Origin: Desulfobacteraceae bacterium
GTDB lineage: Bacteria > Desulfobacterota > Desulfobacteria > Desulfobacterales > Desulfobacteraceae
NCBI GenBank assembly: GCA_003354055.1
Contig: PIVQ01000027.1
Span: 1-26,564 of the forward strand
Direction: 5' to 3'
Length of the DNA stretch: 26,564 nucleotides
The notes under the pieces are model-generated. The model was not told where the DNA came from. It searched no databases and was given only the letters and a program-made list of their open reading frames with translations. Positions 15,090 to 22,872 of this stretch are shown one piece after another. The translations under genes and the position numbers were made by a program. The first letter of the stretch is position 1; each line of letters begins with the position of its first letter.

Positions 15090-17636
15090 CTATTTACCGC
15101 CCTGAATCAACAAGGTCTTAAGCGCTGTCTGGCGCTGGCTGATGTCCTGGTTTTGAACCGCCATACCCAAGGCCCTGCGAGTTCCTACAAAAACAACCAG
15201 GCGTTTTGCCCGTGTAATTCCGGTATAGATCAGATTTCTGAACAGCATTTTAAAATGCTGGGTCAACACCGGAATAATCACCACTTCAAATTCACTGCCC
15301 TGGGATTTGTGAATGGTAATGGCATAGGCCAGATCCAGCTCCATGATATCTGCCTGCTTGTACTGGATTACCCTGTTATCCGGGAAAAACTGCACCGCAC
15401 AGGTCATGTCCATGGTGTTGATCTCCACTATGATGCCGATATCCCCGTTAAACACGCCGAGTTCATAGTTGTTTTTCCGGTGGATCACCCGGTCCCCGGT
15501 TCTGAACACCCTTTGCCCCACCGTGATTTGCTGTTTGCCCTGGGAAAAGGGGTTGGCAGTCTCCTGGATTTCACGGTTCAAAGACAAGGTCCCCAGACTC
15601 CCCCTTGTCATGGGCGACAGGATCTGAATCTCTGCATTTTTGCCTACATATCTGGGGATCCATTCCATGTAAAGTTTTTTCACTACATCCAAAGCGGTCA
15701 AACCGTAATGAAGGGAAGACCAGGGATGGACTTTTTTGACCACAGCCATGAGCTCGGCTATTTTATTGTCAGTCCCGGCCAGACGCTCCACGTCCACGTG
15801 GGCAAACTTCTTAGGGATCTGAATTTCTGTTTCATAGGGAGAACCGGATTCATTGACCCTGAACTCATAAAAATAGTCCGGTTCTGATACGCCGGAATCT
15901 GCGGATCCGATCTCAGGATCCGTGTCGGAAGAGGCCCCCTGCCCCGTATCGGTCTGCTCCGTGTATATCCGCTTGACCCGATTGATAAAGGTAAGCTGCT
16001 CTTTTGTGGCCTCATCGGAATCAATAAACAGACAATCGGCCTTACCCTTCCAGATGGAGGGATTTTTAAACGGTGAGGGAACCCAGGGCATATCCCCTTT
16101 ATTTATCTGATGGGCATATTTAATGATCATGGATTCTTTGGCCTGGCGAAATACCTGAGTCAGCCTGAAACAGGGGAGACGGTCCGAGGCAATGATATCC
16201 TTAAGCACATTCCCGGCCCCCACTGAGGGAAGCTGATCATAATCCCCGATAAAGACCACCTGACTTTCCACAGGAACCGCTCGCAGCATCGAAGCGGTCA
16301 GGCTGATATCCAGCATGGAGCATTCATCCACCACAAGAAAATCGGTTTTCAGAGGGGATTTCTCGTTTTTCTTAAAGGAGCCGCCCTTCCACCCCAGTAG
16401 CCGGTGAATGGTTTTGGCCTCCCTGCCGATCACCTCTGTCATCCTCTGAGCTGCCCTGCCTGTAGGGGCTGCCAGCATCACCCGGCGGCCCATGGCTTCC
16501 AGCAGCTTGACCATAACCCGGGTGGCTGTGGTTTTTCCGCATCCGGGCCCGCCTGTTAAAACGGAGAATTGTTCCCGGGCAATACTGCCCACAGCTCCTG
16601 CCTGTTCTTCACTCAACTGCATCTGCATGGTTTCACAGAAAAGTGTAATCCATCTTTCCACCCTTGCCCGGTCAATCTCCCGTTCAGGACCCGGTTCCAG
16701 AACCCTCCGGGCCACATAGGCCTCATCAAAGTAAAGAGATCTTGCATAGTAACAGGCCAGAGTCTCTTCGCCATCCCCGGGAAGGTTCCGGCGCATAAGT
16801 TGCCGGTCCTTTTCCATCTTGTCCAGCAGTTGATTCAGTTTATCTGTCAAATCCAGAGCCAGCAGTTCCTTGACCTGATCCCGGATCTGGGGAGCTGTGA
16901 GATAGCAATGACCGAAGTCCCGGGCCGCAGACAATACATGCCGAATACCGGCCTCAATCCTCTGGGGGCTGTCCGGGGCAAGACCGATGCTCAGGGCCAC
17001 CTTGTCCGCAGAAAAAAAACCGATCCCGTAAAAATCATTAGATAGGCGATAGGGATCCTGGGTAGTCCAGGCAATGGCATTGTCCCCGTACTCCTTATAA
17101 ATACGGACGGCAAACAAGGTTGAAATCCCATGGGATTGCAGAAACATCATTACATCCCGAATGGCCCTATGTTCCTGCCAGGCCTCTGAAATCACGGCCA
17201 GTTTCTTTTTGGCAATTCCCGGCACCTCCACCAGACGTTCAATGTCGGTTTCAAACACATCCAGGGTGTGGTCTTTGAAATGACGGACAATCTTTTTAGC
17301 GGTCTTTGGCCCCACCCCCTTGATCAGGCCTGAACCGATATACTTTTCCAGGGCAGAGGCAGTGGCTGGCTTTTTCTCCTCGGCCTGGGTGGCCTTGAAC
17401 TGCCTGCCGAACTTGGGATGCATGGTCCAGGCGCCAGTAAATTCCATGGTAGCCCCGGCAAAGACTTTGGTCTGGTGTACTACCACGGTTTCCCTGGTAT
17501 TGGGGTTATCAAAGGGTAAAACCTTTAAAATCGACCACCCGTTATCAGGGTTATGAAAGGTAACCCGATCGACCACCCCTTTTAATATCTCGGGCATATA
17601 ACCTATATGGCTCTGACTGTTCACGTTCTGGTTCAT
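15090..17636 (-). CDS. recD2: RecD2-type ATP-dependent DNA helicase
   Basis: The 848-residue protein has the RecD2/TraA-like order. An N-terminal OB-like domain (LKGVVDRVTFHNPDNGWSIL) is followed by helix-hairpin-helix repeats (for example LVEVPGIAKKKL near 140). The superfamily 1B motor has Walker A TGGPGCGKTTATR near 358-370, Walker B VVDECSML, and GDYDQLPSVGAGNVL. C-terminal motifs are ITIHKSQGSEFEVVIIPV (about 775) and YTGITRAKRLVVFVG (about 805). RecD2 is a 5'-3' helicase in DNA repair, found where RecBCD is lacking. The protein is about 100 residues longer than common RecD2; a Ser/Asp/Gly-rich stretch around 550-620 (TDTGQGASSDTDPEIGSADS) is an insertion. The start is uncertain: an internal ATG 13 codons later also fits, and neither has a good ribosome binding site. 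Confidence 0.93.
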   Translation of the reverse strand: MNQNVNSQSHIGYMPEILKGVVDRVTFHNPDNGWSILKVLPFDNPNTRETVVVHQTKVFAGATMEFTGAWTMHPKFGRQFKATQAEEKKPATASALEKYIGSGLIKGVGPKTAKKIVRHFKDHTLDVFETDIERLVEVPGIAKKKLAVISEAWQEHRAIRDVMMFLQSHGISTLFAVRIYKEYGDNAIAWTTQDPYRLSNDFYGIGFFSADKVALSIGLAPDSPQRIEAGIRHVLSAARDFGHCYLTAPQIRDQVKELLALDLTDKLNQLLDKMEKDRQLMRRNLPGDGEETLACYYARSLYFDEAYVARRVLEPGPEREIDRARVERWITLFCETMQMQLSEEQAGAVGSIAREQFSVLTGGPGCGKTTATRVMVKLLEAMGRRVMLAAPTGRAAQRMTEVIGREAKTIHRLLGWKGGSFKKNEKSPLKTDFLVVDECSMLDISLTASMLRAVPVESQVVFIGDYDQLPSVGAGNVLKDIIASDRLPCFRLTQVFRQAKESMIIKYAHQINKGDMPWVPSPFKNPSIWKGKADCLFIDSDEATKEQLTFINRVKRIYTEQTDTGQGASSDTDPEIGSADSGVSEPDYFYEFRVNESGSPYETEIQIPKKFAHVDVERLAGTDNKIAELMAVVKKVHPWSSLHYGLTALDVVKKLYMEWIPRYVGKNAEIQILSPMTRGSLGTLSLNREIQETANPFSQGKQQITVGQRVFRTGDRVIHRKNNYELGVFNGDIGIIVEINTMDMTCAVQFFPDNRVIQYKQADIMELDLAYAITIHKSQGSEFEVVIIPVLTQHFKMLFRNLIYTGITRAKRLVVFVGTRRALGMAVQNQDISQRQTALKTLLIQGGK

Positions 17637-17733
17637 AGCCAGTCAGCATATCGAACCCCCGGGATTCTGACAACTTTTTTCCGCGGAGACCCCGTTTTAA
17701 TCATTCCCCAATTTAAGACAAAAGTTCTTCGGC

Positions 17734-17762
17734 TTGACATTTGGTCATATGTTTCGTACATT
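17734..17762 (+). promoter_or_regulatory. Promoter of the CecR-like TetR operon
   Basis: TTGACA (17734-17739) and TACATT (17757-17762) are spaced by 17 bases. The spacer and -10 box lie inside the 42-base inverted repeat, which indicates repression by a bound dimer or dimer pair. Confidence 0.65.
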
Positions 17763-17782
17763 TGTTCGAAACATATGACCAA
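17741..17782. promoter_or_regulatory. Perfect 16+16-base inverted repeat operator
   Basis: TTGGTCATATGTTTCG (17741-17756) and CGAAACATATGACCAA (17767-17782) are exact reverse complements with a 10-base spacer. The length would suit two TetR dimers or one dimer with extended contacts. It stands 29 bases before the TetR start codon, directly after the -35 box. Confidence 0.85.
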
Positions 17783-17811
17783 TTCGAAATCATTAACAGG
17801 ACGAGGATCTC

Positions 17812-18438
17812 ATGGGAACACCAAAAGATTCACTTATTACACGATCAAAAATATTAGAAGCTGCAGGCCGGCTATTTACGGAAAAAGGGTTTAAAGGAGT
17901 AACAGTCCGGGATATTGCCCTTGCTGCCGGGGTTCATCTGGGGGCATTAAACTATCACTTTCGCACCAAAGACGCCCTTTACAGGGAGGTGCTTTTAGAA
18001 GCCTGCCGTGTGGCATCTCTTTCAGAAGAAGAACAGGAGTTCCTGCTCACCCTTGCCCCGGAAGAGGCTTTGTTTGAAATTATCAGTGAATCCCTGAAGT
18101 TGTTCAGAGAACAGGAGGACTCCCATTGGCAGTCTGCCATTCTGTCCCGGGAATGCCGGGATCCTGGCCCTGTATTCAAAGAGCTGGTGGATGAATATTT
18201 TACCCCCCAGTCGCAATTTTTCAACCGCATCCTGTCTGAAATTGTAAAGCGGCCAGCAACCGACATGTCGATTCAATTTGCTGGTATTTCCGTCCTAGGA
18301 CTGGTGGAAACCTGCGGTCTTTACCGCCATTATGTGGAAGCGGTATCTCCGGGGTTGCTGGAACACGGGGAAAACGACGACTGGTTTGCCCGGCAGATCA
18401 CCCGGATGATCATCTGGACGGCATCCCAAAAAGATTAG
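17812..18438 (+). CDS. TetR-family regulator, CecR (YbiH)-like
   Basis: The 208-residue protein has an N-terminal TetR helix-turn-helix (SKILEAAGRLFTEKGFKGVT, VRDIALAAGVHLGALNYHFRTKDALY). The C-terminal part, with ILSRECRDPGPVF, LVDEYFTPQ and a late GLVETCGLYRHY, resembles the CecR/YbiH-type domain (DUF1956). E. coli CecR controls export and membrane genes that affect antibiotic sensitivity. GAGGA precedes the ATG. The gene heads an operon: the radical SAM gene begins 42 bases after its stop. The perfect inverted repeat in its promoter is the likely operator for autoregulation of the whole operon. Confidence 0.92.
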   Translation: MGTPKDSLITRSKILEAAGRLFTEKGFKGVTVRDIALAAGVHLGALNYHFRTKDALYREVLLEACRVASLSEEEQEFLLTLAPEEALFEIISESLKLFREQEDSHWQSAILSRECRDPGPVFKELVDEYFTPQSQFFNRILSEIVKRPATDMSIQFAGISVLGLVETCGLYRHYVEAVSPGLLEHGENDDWFARQITRMIIWTASQKD

Positions 18439-18480
18439 AACCGGTAGACTGATTCGATCGGATAAGAAAGGAAATCTACT

Positions 18481-20052
18481 ATGAACGTATATATGATCAA
18501 AGCATCAGCTCCAGGCCCCTTTAAAGAGTACAAAAAAGCCATGGGTGCTCCGCCCCAGAGTATTTTTTCCCTGGCAGCCGCCACACCGGAAGGGGTGGGG
18601 ATCACCCTGTGTGACGAAACCATCGGTATGAAACCAGAATTTAATAACAATGCCGATATTGTAGTCCTGCTCTTCCACACCCCGGATGCCGTCCATGCCT
18701 ACGCCCTGGCAGACAAATTCAGGACCAGGGGTAAAACTGTAGTCCTTGGGGGACTCCATCCAAGTTTTATGCCTGAAGAGGCCCTGCATCATGCTGACAG
18801 CCTTCTCATAGGTGAAGCTGAAGGCATTTGGGAGGATCTGCTGGCAGATTATCGGAACAATTGCCTGAAACCAGCCTACCAGCGGGATACCTCGGTAGAT
18901 CTGGCCCAGGTAAATCCCTATCCAACGGATAAGATTTCCCCTTCAAAATACAATCATTTCTGGTCGGTCCTGGTGTCCAGAGGCTGTGTCCACAGATGCG
19001 ACTTTTGTGCAGTTCCACCGTTTTTCTCAGGGAAATACCGGCTGCGGCCCATTGAAAATATAGTGGCGGAGATCAAGGCTGCGCCAACCGATTGGTTTGA
19101 ACTCCATGCGGACAACCTCACTGCAAACCGGGGCTATGCCCTTGAACTGTTCAATGCACTGGCACCCTTAGACATCAACTGGATGGGAGAGGCCACCATC
19201 AAGCTGGCCGATGATGAGGAACTGCTGCAGGCGGCGGCGCAAAGCGGATGCAGGGGATTATTAATCGGAATTGAGACCCCGTCCCAGACCGCTCTTACGG
19301 AATCAGGAAAAGGATTTGTTAGTCCGGATGATATCCGGGAAAAAATCACCCGGTTCCACAACCACGGCATCAAAATAACATCATCCATGATATTCGGATT
19401 TGATACCCATACGCCGGAGATCTTCAAGGAAAGTGAAGCTTTCTGCCGATACGTCGGCATTGATGAAGTGGAATCCGTAATTCTGATTCCCTTTCCAGGC
19501 ACCCCGTTATACAAACGTCTGGAAGCTGAAAACCGGCTGCTGACAAAGGACTGGTCCAAATACAACGGAGATAGTGTGGTCTTTTCCCCTGCAAAGATGA
19601 CGGCTGACTGGCTTAAACGGGGATCTGTCCAATTCTGGCAGGAAATCAGAAAGAAAAAGCCCGTCGCCCCCCAACCTTTTCTGGAGTCTGAAAAAAACAA
19701 ACCCCAAGACTCCCTTCCAAGGCGTATCACAAAGGGCGGCCCCTCCCTGACCACTGGGCCTGCCCCCACACGGTGGAAGTCTGTCCTGGCACTGGGAATC
19801 ATCGGTACGGGACTTTGGTTTGAATGGTACTGGATCTGGGGTGCCCTTCTGGTCATTTGGGCAATCACAGACCTTCGCAGTCACCATACCTACCTTCTGG
19901 ATGATATTCCAAGATCAGAATCACCCATCCTCTATTGGATTGTCGTTCTCATGTGGCTAACTATGGGAATATGGGCCCTGAGCACCTCACCGGCTCTGTC
20001 CGGGCTCATCATTGCACTTAACGCTACATTTAATTTCCACCTGCCGGCATGA
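18481..20052 (+). CDS. B12-type radical SAM protein with C-terminal membrane domain
   Basis: The 523-residue protein starts with a cobalamin-binding-like Rossmann domain (about 1-140), with DIVVLLFHTPDAVHAYALAD and VVLGGLHPSFMPEEAL. The usual DxHxxG loop reads DETIG, so the lower His ligand is missing, as in many radical SAM members. The radical SAM core follows (about 150-380). Cys169, Cys173 and Cys176 (CVHRCDFC) bind the [4Fe-4S] cluster; GIETPSQ and IPFPGTPLY are typical later strands. After a charged linker (about 390-420) come three to four hydrophobic helices (about 424-520). The tail is unusual and implies a membrane-bound enzyme, perhaps acting on a lipid-like substrate (inference). 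AAAGGAAA precedes the start. The stop overlaps the next gene as ATGA. Confidence 0.9.
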   Translation: MNVYMIKASAPGPFKEYKKAMGAPPQSIFSLAAATPEGVGITLCDETIGMKPEFNNNADIVVLLFHTPDAVHAYALADKFRTRGKTVVLGGLHPSFMPEEALHHADSLLIGEAEGIWEDLLADYRNNCLKPAYQRDTSVDLAQVNPYPTDKISPSKYNHFWSVLVSRGCVHRCDFCAVPPFFSGKYRLRPIENIVAEIKAAPTDWFELHADNLTANRGYALELFNALAPLDINWMGEATIKLADDEELLQAAAQSGCRGLLIGIETPSQTALTESGKGFVSPDDIREKITRFHNHGIKITSSMIFGFDTHTPEIFKESEAFCRYVGIDEVESVILIPFPGTPLYKRLEAENRLLTKDWSKYNGDSVVFSPAKMTADWLKRGSVQFWQEIRKKKPVAPQPFLESEKNKPQDSLPRRITKGGPSLTTGPAPTRWKSVLALGIIGTGLWFEWYWIWGALLVIWAITDLRSHHTYLLDDIPRSESPILYWIVVLMWLTMGIWALSTSPALSGLIIALNATFNFHLPA

Positions 20053-20891
20053 AATCACAAATTTCTTTAAATATTCTGGTCAGACGATTCTGGAAAAAAA
20101 CCCTGGTAACCTGGGTAATGGTTGTGTGTGAAGGTCTGATTTTGCTGGCCATGCCCCTGGTCATCGGCTGGGCCGTGGACGATCTCATGCACAAGGACAC
20201 CAGGGGCCTTGTGCACTTGGCAATTCTCTGCGTTTCATTGCTGGTGGTAGGAGCTGCCCGCAGGTTTTACGATACACGGATCTATTCGGGTATTTATAAA
20301 AAGGTCAGTCGTGAAATGGTGGGCAGGGAAATCAGGCAGCAAACCTCAATATCCAGAGTATCGGCCCGGATGAACCTGTTTACCGAATTCGTGGAATTCC
20401 TTGAAAACGCATTGCCTGATATTTTCAACCACCTGGTGGGGCTGACCGGGACCCTGTGCATCATTCTTTTTATGGATACCAAGGTGTTCATTGCCTGCAT
20501 CATGGGTATCGGAGTGACCACCCTCATCTATAAATTCAGCAAAAACAAAATGATGAATTTGAACAAGGGGCAAAATGATGAATTTGAAAAACAGGTGGAT
20601 GTGCTTGCGTCCAAAAGTAAGAAACGCTTGAACAGCTATCTGACCAATGTCATGGGCTGGAACATCCGTCTGTCAGACCTGGAAACCATTAACTTCTCCT
20701 TGACCTGGATGGTACTCACGGCTGTGCTGCTAACCACTCTGCTTGTAGTAGCTTCGCCCGGCACTGCGAGCTTCGGCCATATTCTCACCATGGTCATGTA
20801 TGTATTCGGGTTTATCGAGAGTATTCTTGCCTTTCCTCTCTACTATCAGCAGTTGGTGAGGCTTCAGGAAATTGCCAGGCGTCTGGGCTGA
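20049..20891 (+). CDS. ABC-type six-helix membrane domain protein without ATPase
   Basis: The 280-residue protein matches the transmembrane half of an ABC exporter: six predicted helices, including LVTWVMVVCEGLILLAMPLVIGWAVDD, VHLAILCVSLLVVGAARRFYD, ALPDIFNHLVGLTGTLCIILF and a C-terminal pair. It resembles the ABC_membrane_3 family of stand-alone six-helix proteins. No Walker A, LSGGQ signature or Walker B follows, and no nucleotide-binding protein is encoded nearby, so ATP-driven transport is not supported from this window. It overlaps the radical SAM gene by four bases (ATGA), a strong sign of coupled translation and perhaps of physical partnership with that membrane-bound enzyme. Confidence 0.85.
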   Translation: MKSQISLNILVRRFWKKTLVTWVMVVCEGLILLAMPLVIGWAVDDLMHKDTRGLVHLAILCVSLLVVGAARRFYDTRIYSGIYKKVSREMVGREIRQQTSISRVSARMNLFTEFVEFLENALPDIFNHLVGLTGTLCIILFMDTKVFIACIMGIGVTTLIYKFSKNKMMNLNKGQNDEFEKQVDVLASKSKKRLNSYLTNVMGWNIRLSDLETINFSLTWMVLTAVLLTTLLVVASPGTASFGHILTMVMYVFGFIESILAFPLYYQQLVRLQEIARRLG

Positions 20892-20912
20892 ATAATTTCC
20901 GGATCAGGCGAC

Positions 20913-21302
20913 CTATTCCTCCACCTTGGCCCCGTTTTCAATCAGGAGACGTTTAAGAATGGAACGATGGCAGAGGGCCTCATCTTCACAATAGCACCCC
21001 ACGGAAAAATGGGTGTCCAGAGACATGGCCACCAGAAGTTCCAACACCCGTAAATTCTCAGGTCGGGCCATTTCTGTCCGGTATTTCTTCTCAAACGCCT
21101 TCCACTCCTTGTCTGTTTTTACCGCTTTGCCCAACTTCATGGTTTCCGCACTGGGAGAGACATTGGGCAACCATACGTCATAATAGTTTTTTGAGGAAAA
21201 CTCCTTTTTGGAAACGCCCCGGGGAGGTCGGCGAACCGTGCCGATGCGAAGCCCTTCATCTTTGGTACGGTCACTGCCCAGCCTGACGATGCGTACGGTC
21301 AT
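20913..21302 (-). CDS. DUF488-family protein (YeaO-like)
   Basis: The 129-residue protein shows the DUF488 hallmarks: IGTVRRPPRGV near the start, YYDVWLPNVSPS, and the Cys/His segment GCYCEDEALCHRSILKRLL near the C-terminus. The family function is not established; members are small cytoplasmic proteins. GAGGAG lies seven bases before ATG. The gene follows a GNAT acetyltransferase after 15 bases on the minus strand, so both are likely one operon behind the paired CRP-like sites. It converges with the ABC-like membrane protein gene. Confidence 0.88.
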   Translation of the reverse strand: MTVRIVRLGSDRTKDEGLRIGTVRRPPRGVSKKEFSSKNYYDVWLPNVSPSAETMKLGKAVKTDKEWKAFEKKYRTEMARPENLRVLELLVAMSLDTHFSVGCYCEDEALCHRSILKRLLIENGAKVEE

Positions 21303-21317
21303 TTAAGCACTCCTCAT

Positions 21318-21863
21318 TTATTGTCCTTTTAGGTTCATATACAATCCATATACGGACAGACTCCCCTGATTAAAATCCAGATCAGGATACCTGGAAAAGC
21401 CCATGCCTTCATACATTTTCCAGGCAATCTCCATTGACTTTGTGGTGTGCAGGATCACCTGGGAATTGCCCAGTTCCCGGGTTATTTGGATACAGGCCGA
21501 AGTCAATGCCTTGCCCACACCAAGGCCCCTTGCAGCAGATTTCACCGCCAGCAACCTGATACCGGAACTGTTCACACACAGGTTTGCACTTCCGCCGGAG
21601 TTATAGTTTACCATATCCCCCACAAAGGTCACCCCGCCCAGGACCTCTTCATTCTCCCTGGATACGGCCACCCAGATCTCAAGCCCCGGGATAGAGGCCC
21701 GTGTTCCCACATCAGCGAGCATGGCGTAATATTCCGGCTGTTCCACTCTACCCGGCATCCCCGAAAGCTGTTCATACACCTCAATTGTCATCCGTCCCAA
21801 AACTTCGTACTCATCAGACTTTGCCTGACGAATGTAATACGGTTTACCTGTTTCCTCTTTCAC
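21318..21863 (-). CDS. GNAT-family N-acetyltransferase, GTG start
   Basis: The 181-residue protein has an N-terminal YYIRQAKSDEYEVLGRMT (first GNAT helix) and motif A IRLLAVKSAARGLGVGKALTSACI with the RGLGVG acetyl-CoA loop. The MYEGMGFSRYPDLDF end is typical of GNAT. The acceptor is unknown. The start is a GTG with GAGGAGG five bases ahead; the overlapping ATG in the same sequence is out of frame. Two CRP-like palindromes lie 59 and 95 bases upstream (centres). It forms an operon with the DUF488 gene. Confidence 0.88.
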   Translation of the reverse strand: MKEETGKPYYIRQAKSDEYEVLGRMTIEVYEQLSGMPGRVEQPEYYAMLADVGTRASIPGLEIWVAVSRENEEVLGGVTFVGDMVNYNSGGSANLCVNSSGIRLLAVKSAARGLGVGKALTSACIQITRELGNSQVILHTTKSMEIAWKMYEGMGFSRYPDLDFNQGSLSVYGLYMNLKGQ

Positions 21864-21911
21864 ATTACCCTCCTCATGATTGACACCTTTTTACCAGATC
21901 ATGCCGAGGGT

Positions 21912-21933
21912 GTATGTGACTTAAGTCACATAC
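21912..21933. promoter_or_regulatory. CRP/FNR-like palindrome, site 1
   Basis: A perfect 22-base palindrome with core TGTGACTTAAGTCACA matches the CRP consensus TGTGA-N6-TCACA exactly. It lies 59 bases (centre) upstream of the GTG start of the GNAT gene. Confidence 0.85.
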
Positions 21934-21947
21934 TGTAGAATGTTAGA

Positions 21948-21969
21948 ATATGTGACCTTGGTCACATAC
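21948..21969. promoter_or_regulatory. CRP/FNR-like palindrome, site 2
   Basis: The core TGTGACCTTGGTCACA is the same TGTGA-N6-TCACA site with near-perfect symmetry. Its centre is 36 bases from that of site 1, so the two are offset by about three and a half helical turns. It lies 17 bases beyond the stop codon of the Crp/Fnr gene. Confidence 0.8.
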
Positions 21970-21985
21970 AATAAACGTTTACCTT

Positions 21986-22663
21986 TTAACTGTTCAAAAG
22001 GCGTCCGAGTTCTTGCCCGTCAACGATCTCTATCTGTCCCCGGGCCAGTTTGATCAGACCGGCATCGGAAAAACTGTTCAACACCCTGGTGACCATTTCT
22101 CTCACCGTACCCAGTTCATCGGCCAATTCCTGGTGGGAGACCCTGAGATCCCTTCCCCGACTGACCAATAAGGCGGCAAGACGTCTGTCCAGTTTCGAGA
22201 AGGCCACCTCTTCAACCAATTGCATTAAGTGTAAAATCCGCTGTGAAATCAAAGAAAATATAAAATTACGAAAGGCTTTTGACTCCAGAAGGGAATCAAA
22301 CTCACGGGCAGGCATCATGATCAGACAGACCTCTTCCTTTACCTGTCCTGAGGCATTATACAACTTGTCACCAAACAGGCATCCGGCTGTGACAATGCAG
22401 GCATCGCCGGCAGAGACATGATAAAGGGAAAGCTCCCGTCCGTGAACAGATTGCTTAAAAACCCGGAGGTTTCCCGAAAGCACAAAAGGGAACGCCTGGC
22501 AGGGCTGCAGTTCATCAAAAATCAACGTTCCCGGGGCAAGCGTTATTATTTTGGCTCTCGACAGTACCCGTTCCAGAAGTTCCTGATCCACTTCCAACAA
22601 CACCGGGTACAATTTAAACAATTCCTTTTTTTGATTTTCAGCAATCATATTAATTTTCCCCAT
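21986..22663 (-). CDS. Crp/Fnr-family transcriptional regulator
   Basis: The 225-residue protein has an N-terminal cyclic-nucleotide-binding-like beta barrel (about 20-130; TLIFDELQPCQAFPFVLSGNLRVFK, ELSLYHVSAGDACIV) and a C-terminal Crp-type helix-turn-helix (about 160-215). The recognition helix GTVREMVTRVLNSF keeps the Arg-Glu-x-x-x-Arg spacing of E. coli CRP (RETVGR), which reads TGTGA half-sites. Two such sites lie immediately downstream, in front of the GNAT gene. There is no N-terminal FNR-type four-Cys cluster; scattered Cys occur in CQAF, DACIV, AGCLF. The effector is unknown. An alternative start five codons in (22648) has a GGGGAAAA ribosome binding site, and is equally plausible. 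Confidence 0.92.
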   Translation of the reverse strand: MGKINMIAENQKKELFKLYPVLLEVDQELLERVLSRAKIITLAPGTLIFDELQPCQAFPFVLSGNLRVFKQSVHGRELSLYHVSAGDACIVTAGCLFGDKLYNASGQVKEEVCLIMMPAREFDSLLESKAFRNFIFSLISQRILHLMQLVEEVAFSKLDRRLAALLVSRGRDLRVSHQELADELGTVREMVTRVLNSFSDAGLIKLARGQIEIVDGQELGRLLNS

Positions 22664-22808
22664 AGGTTACCATTACACTCAGTGTTCTTCTTTATCACAC
22701 AGCAGCTCAAAACAAAAAATAGTAAAAATCGAACTAATTACGAGATTGTTAAATTTCATTGCCTTTGGTTTTGTTATCTTATTACTCAGTTCCAGCGATA
22801 TCACTCTC

Positions 22809-22837
22809 TTGACAGGATTTCCCCTGAAATGATAAGT
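22809..22837 (+). promoter_or_regulatory. Promoter of the large unassigned gene
   Basis: TTGACA (22809-22814) is followed after 16 bases by GATAAGT, a reasonable -10. Transcription would begin roughly 30 bases ahead of the ATG at 22873. Confidence 0.5.
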
Positions 22838-22872
22838 CACTGGCATTGTCAAATTCAAGAAAGAGAGCATCA

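Noticed and set aside
15153..15887. Plus-strand open frame of 244 codons
   Set aside because: It is antisense to recD2 and shows His/Pro/Gln-rich shadow composition without any motif.
19134..19868. Minus-strand open frame of 244 codons
   Set aside because: It is antisense to the radical SAM gene, whose motifs are unambiguous on the plus strand.
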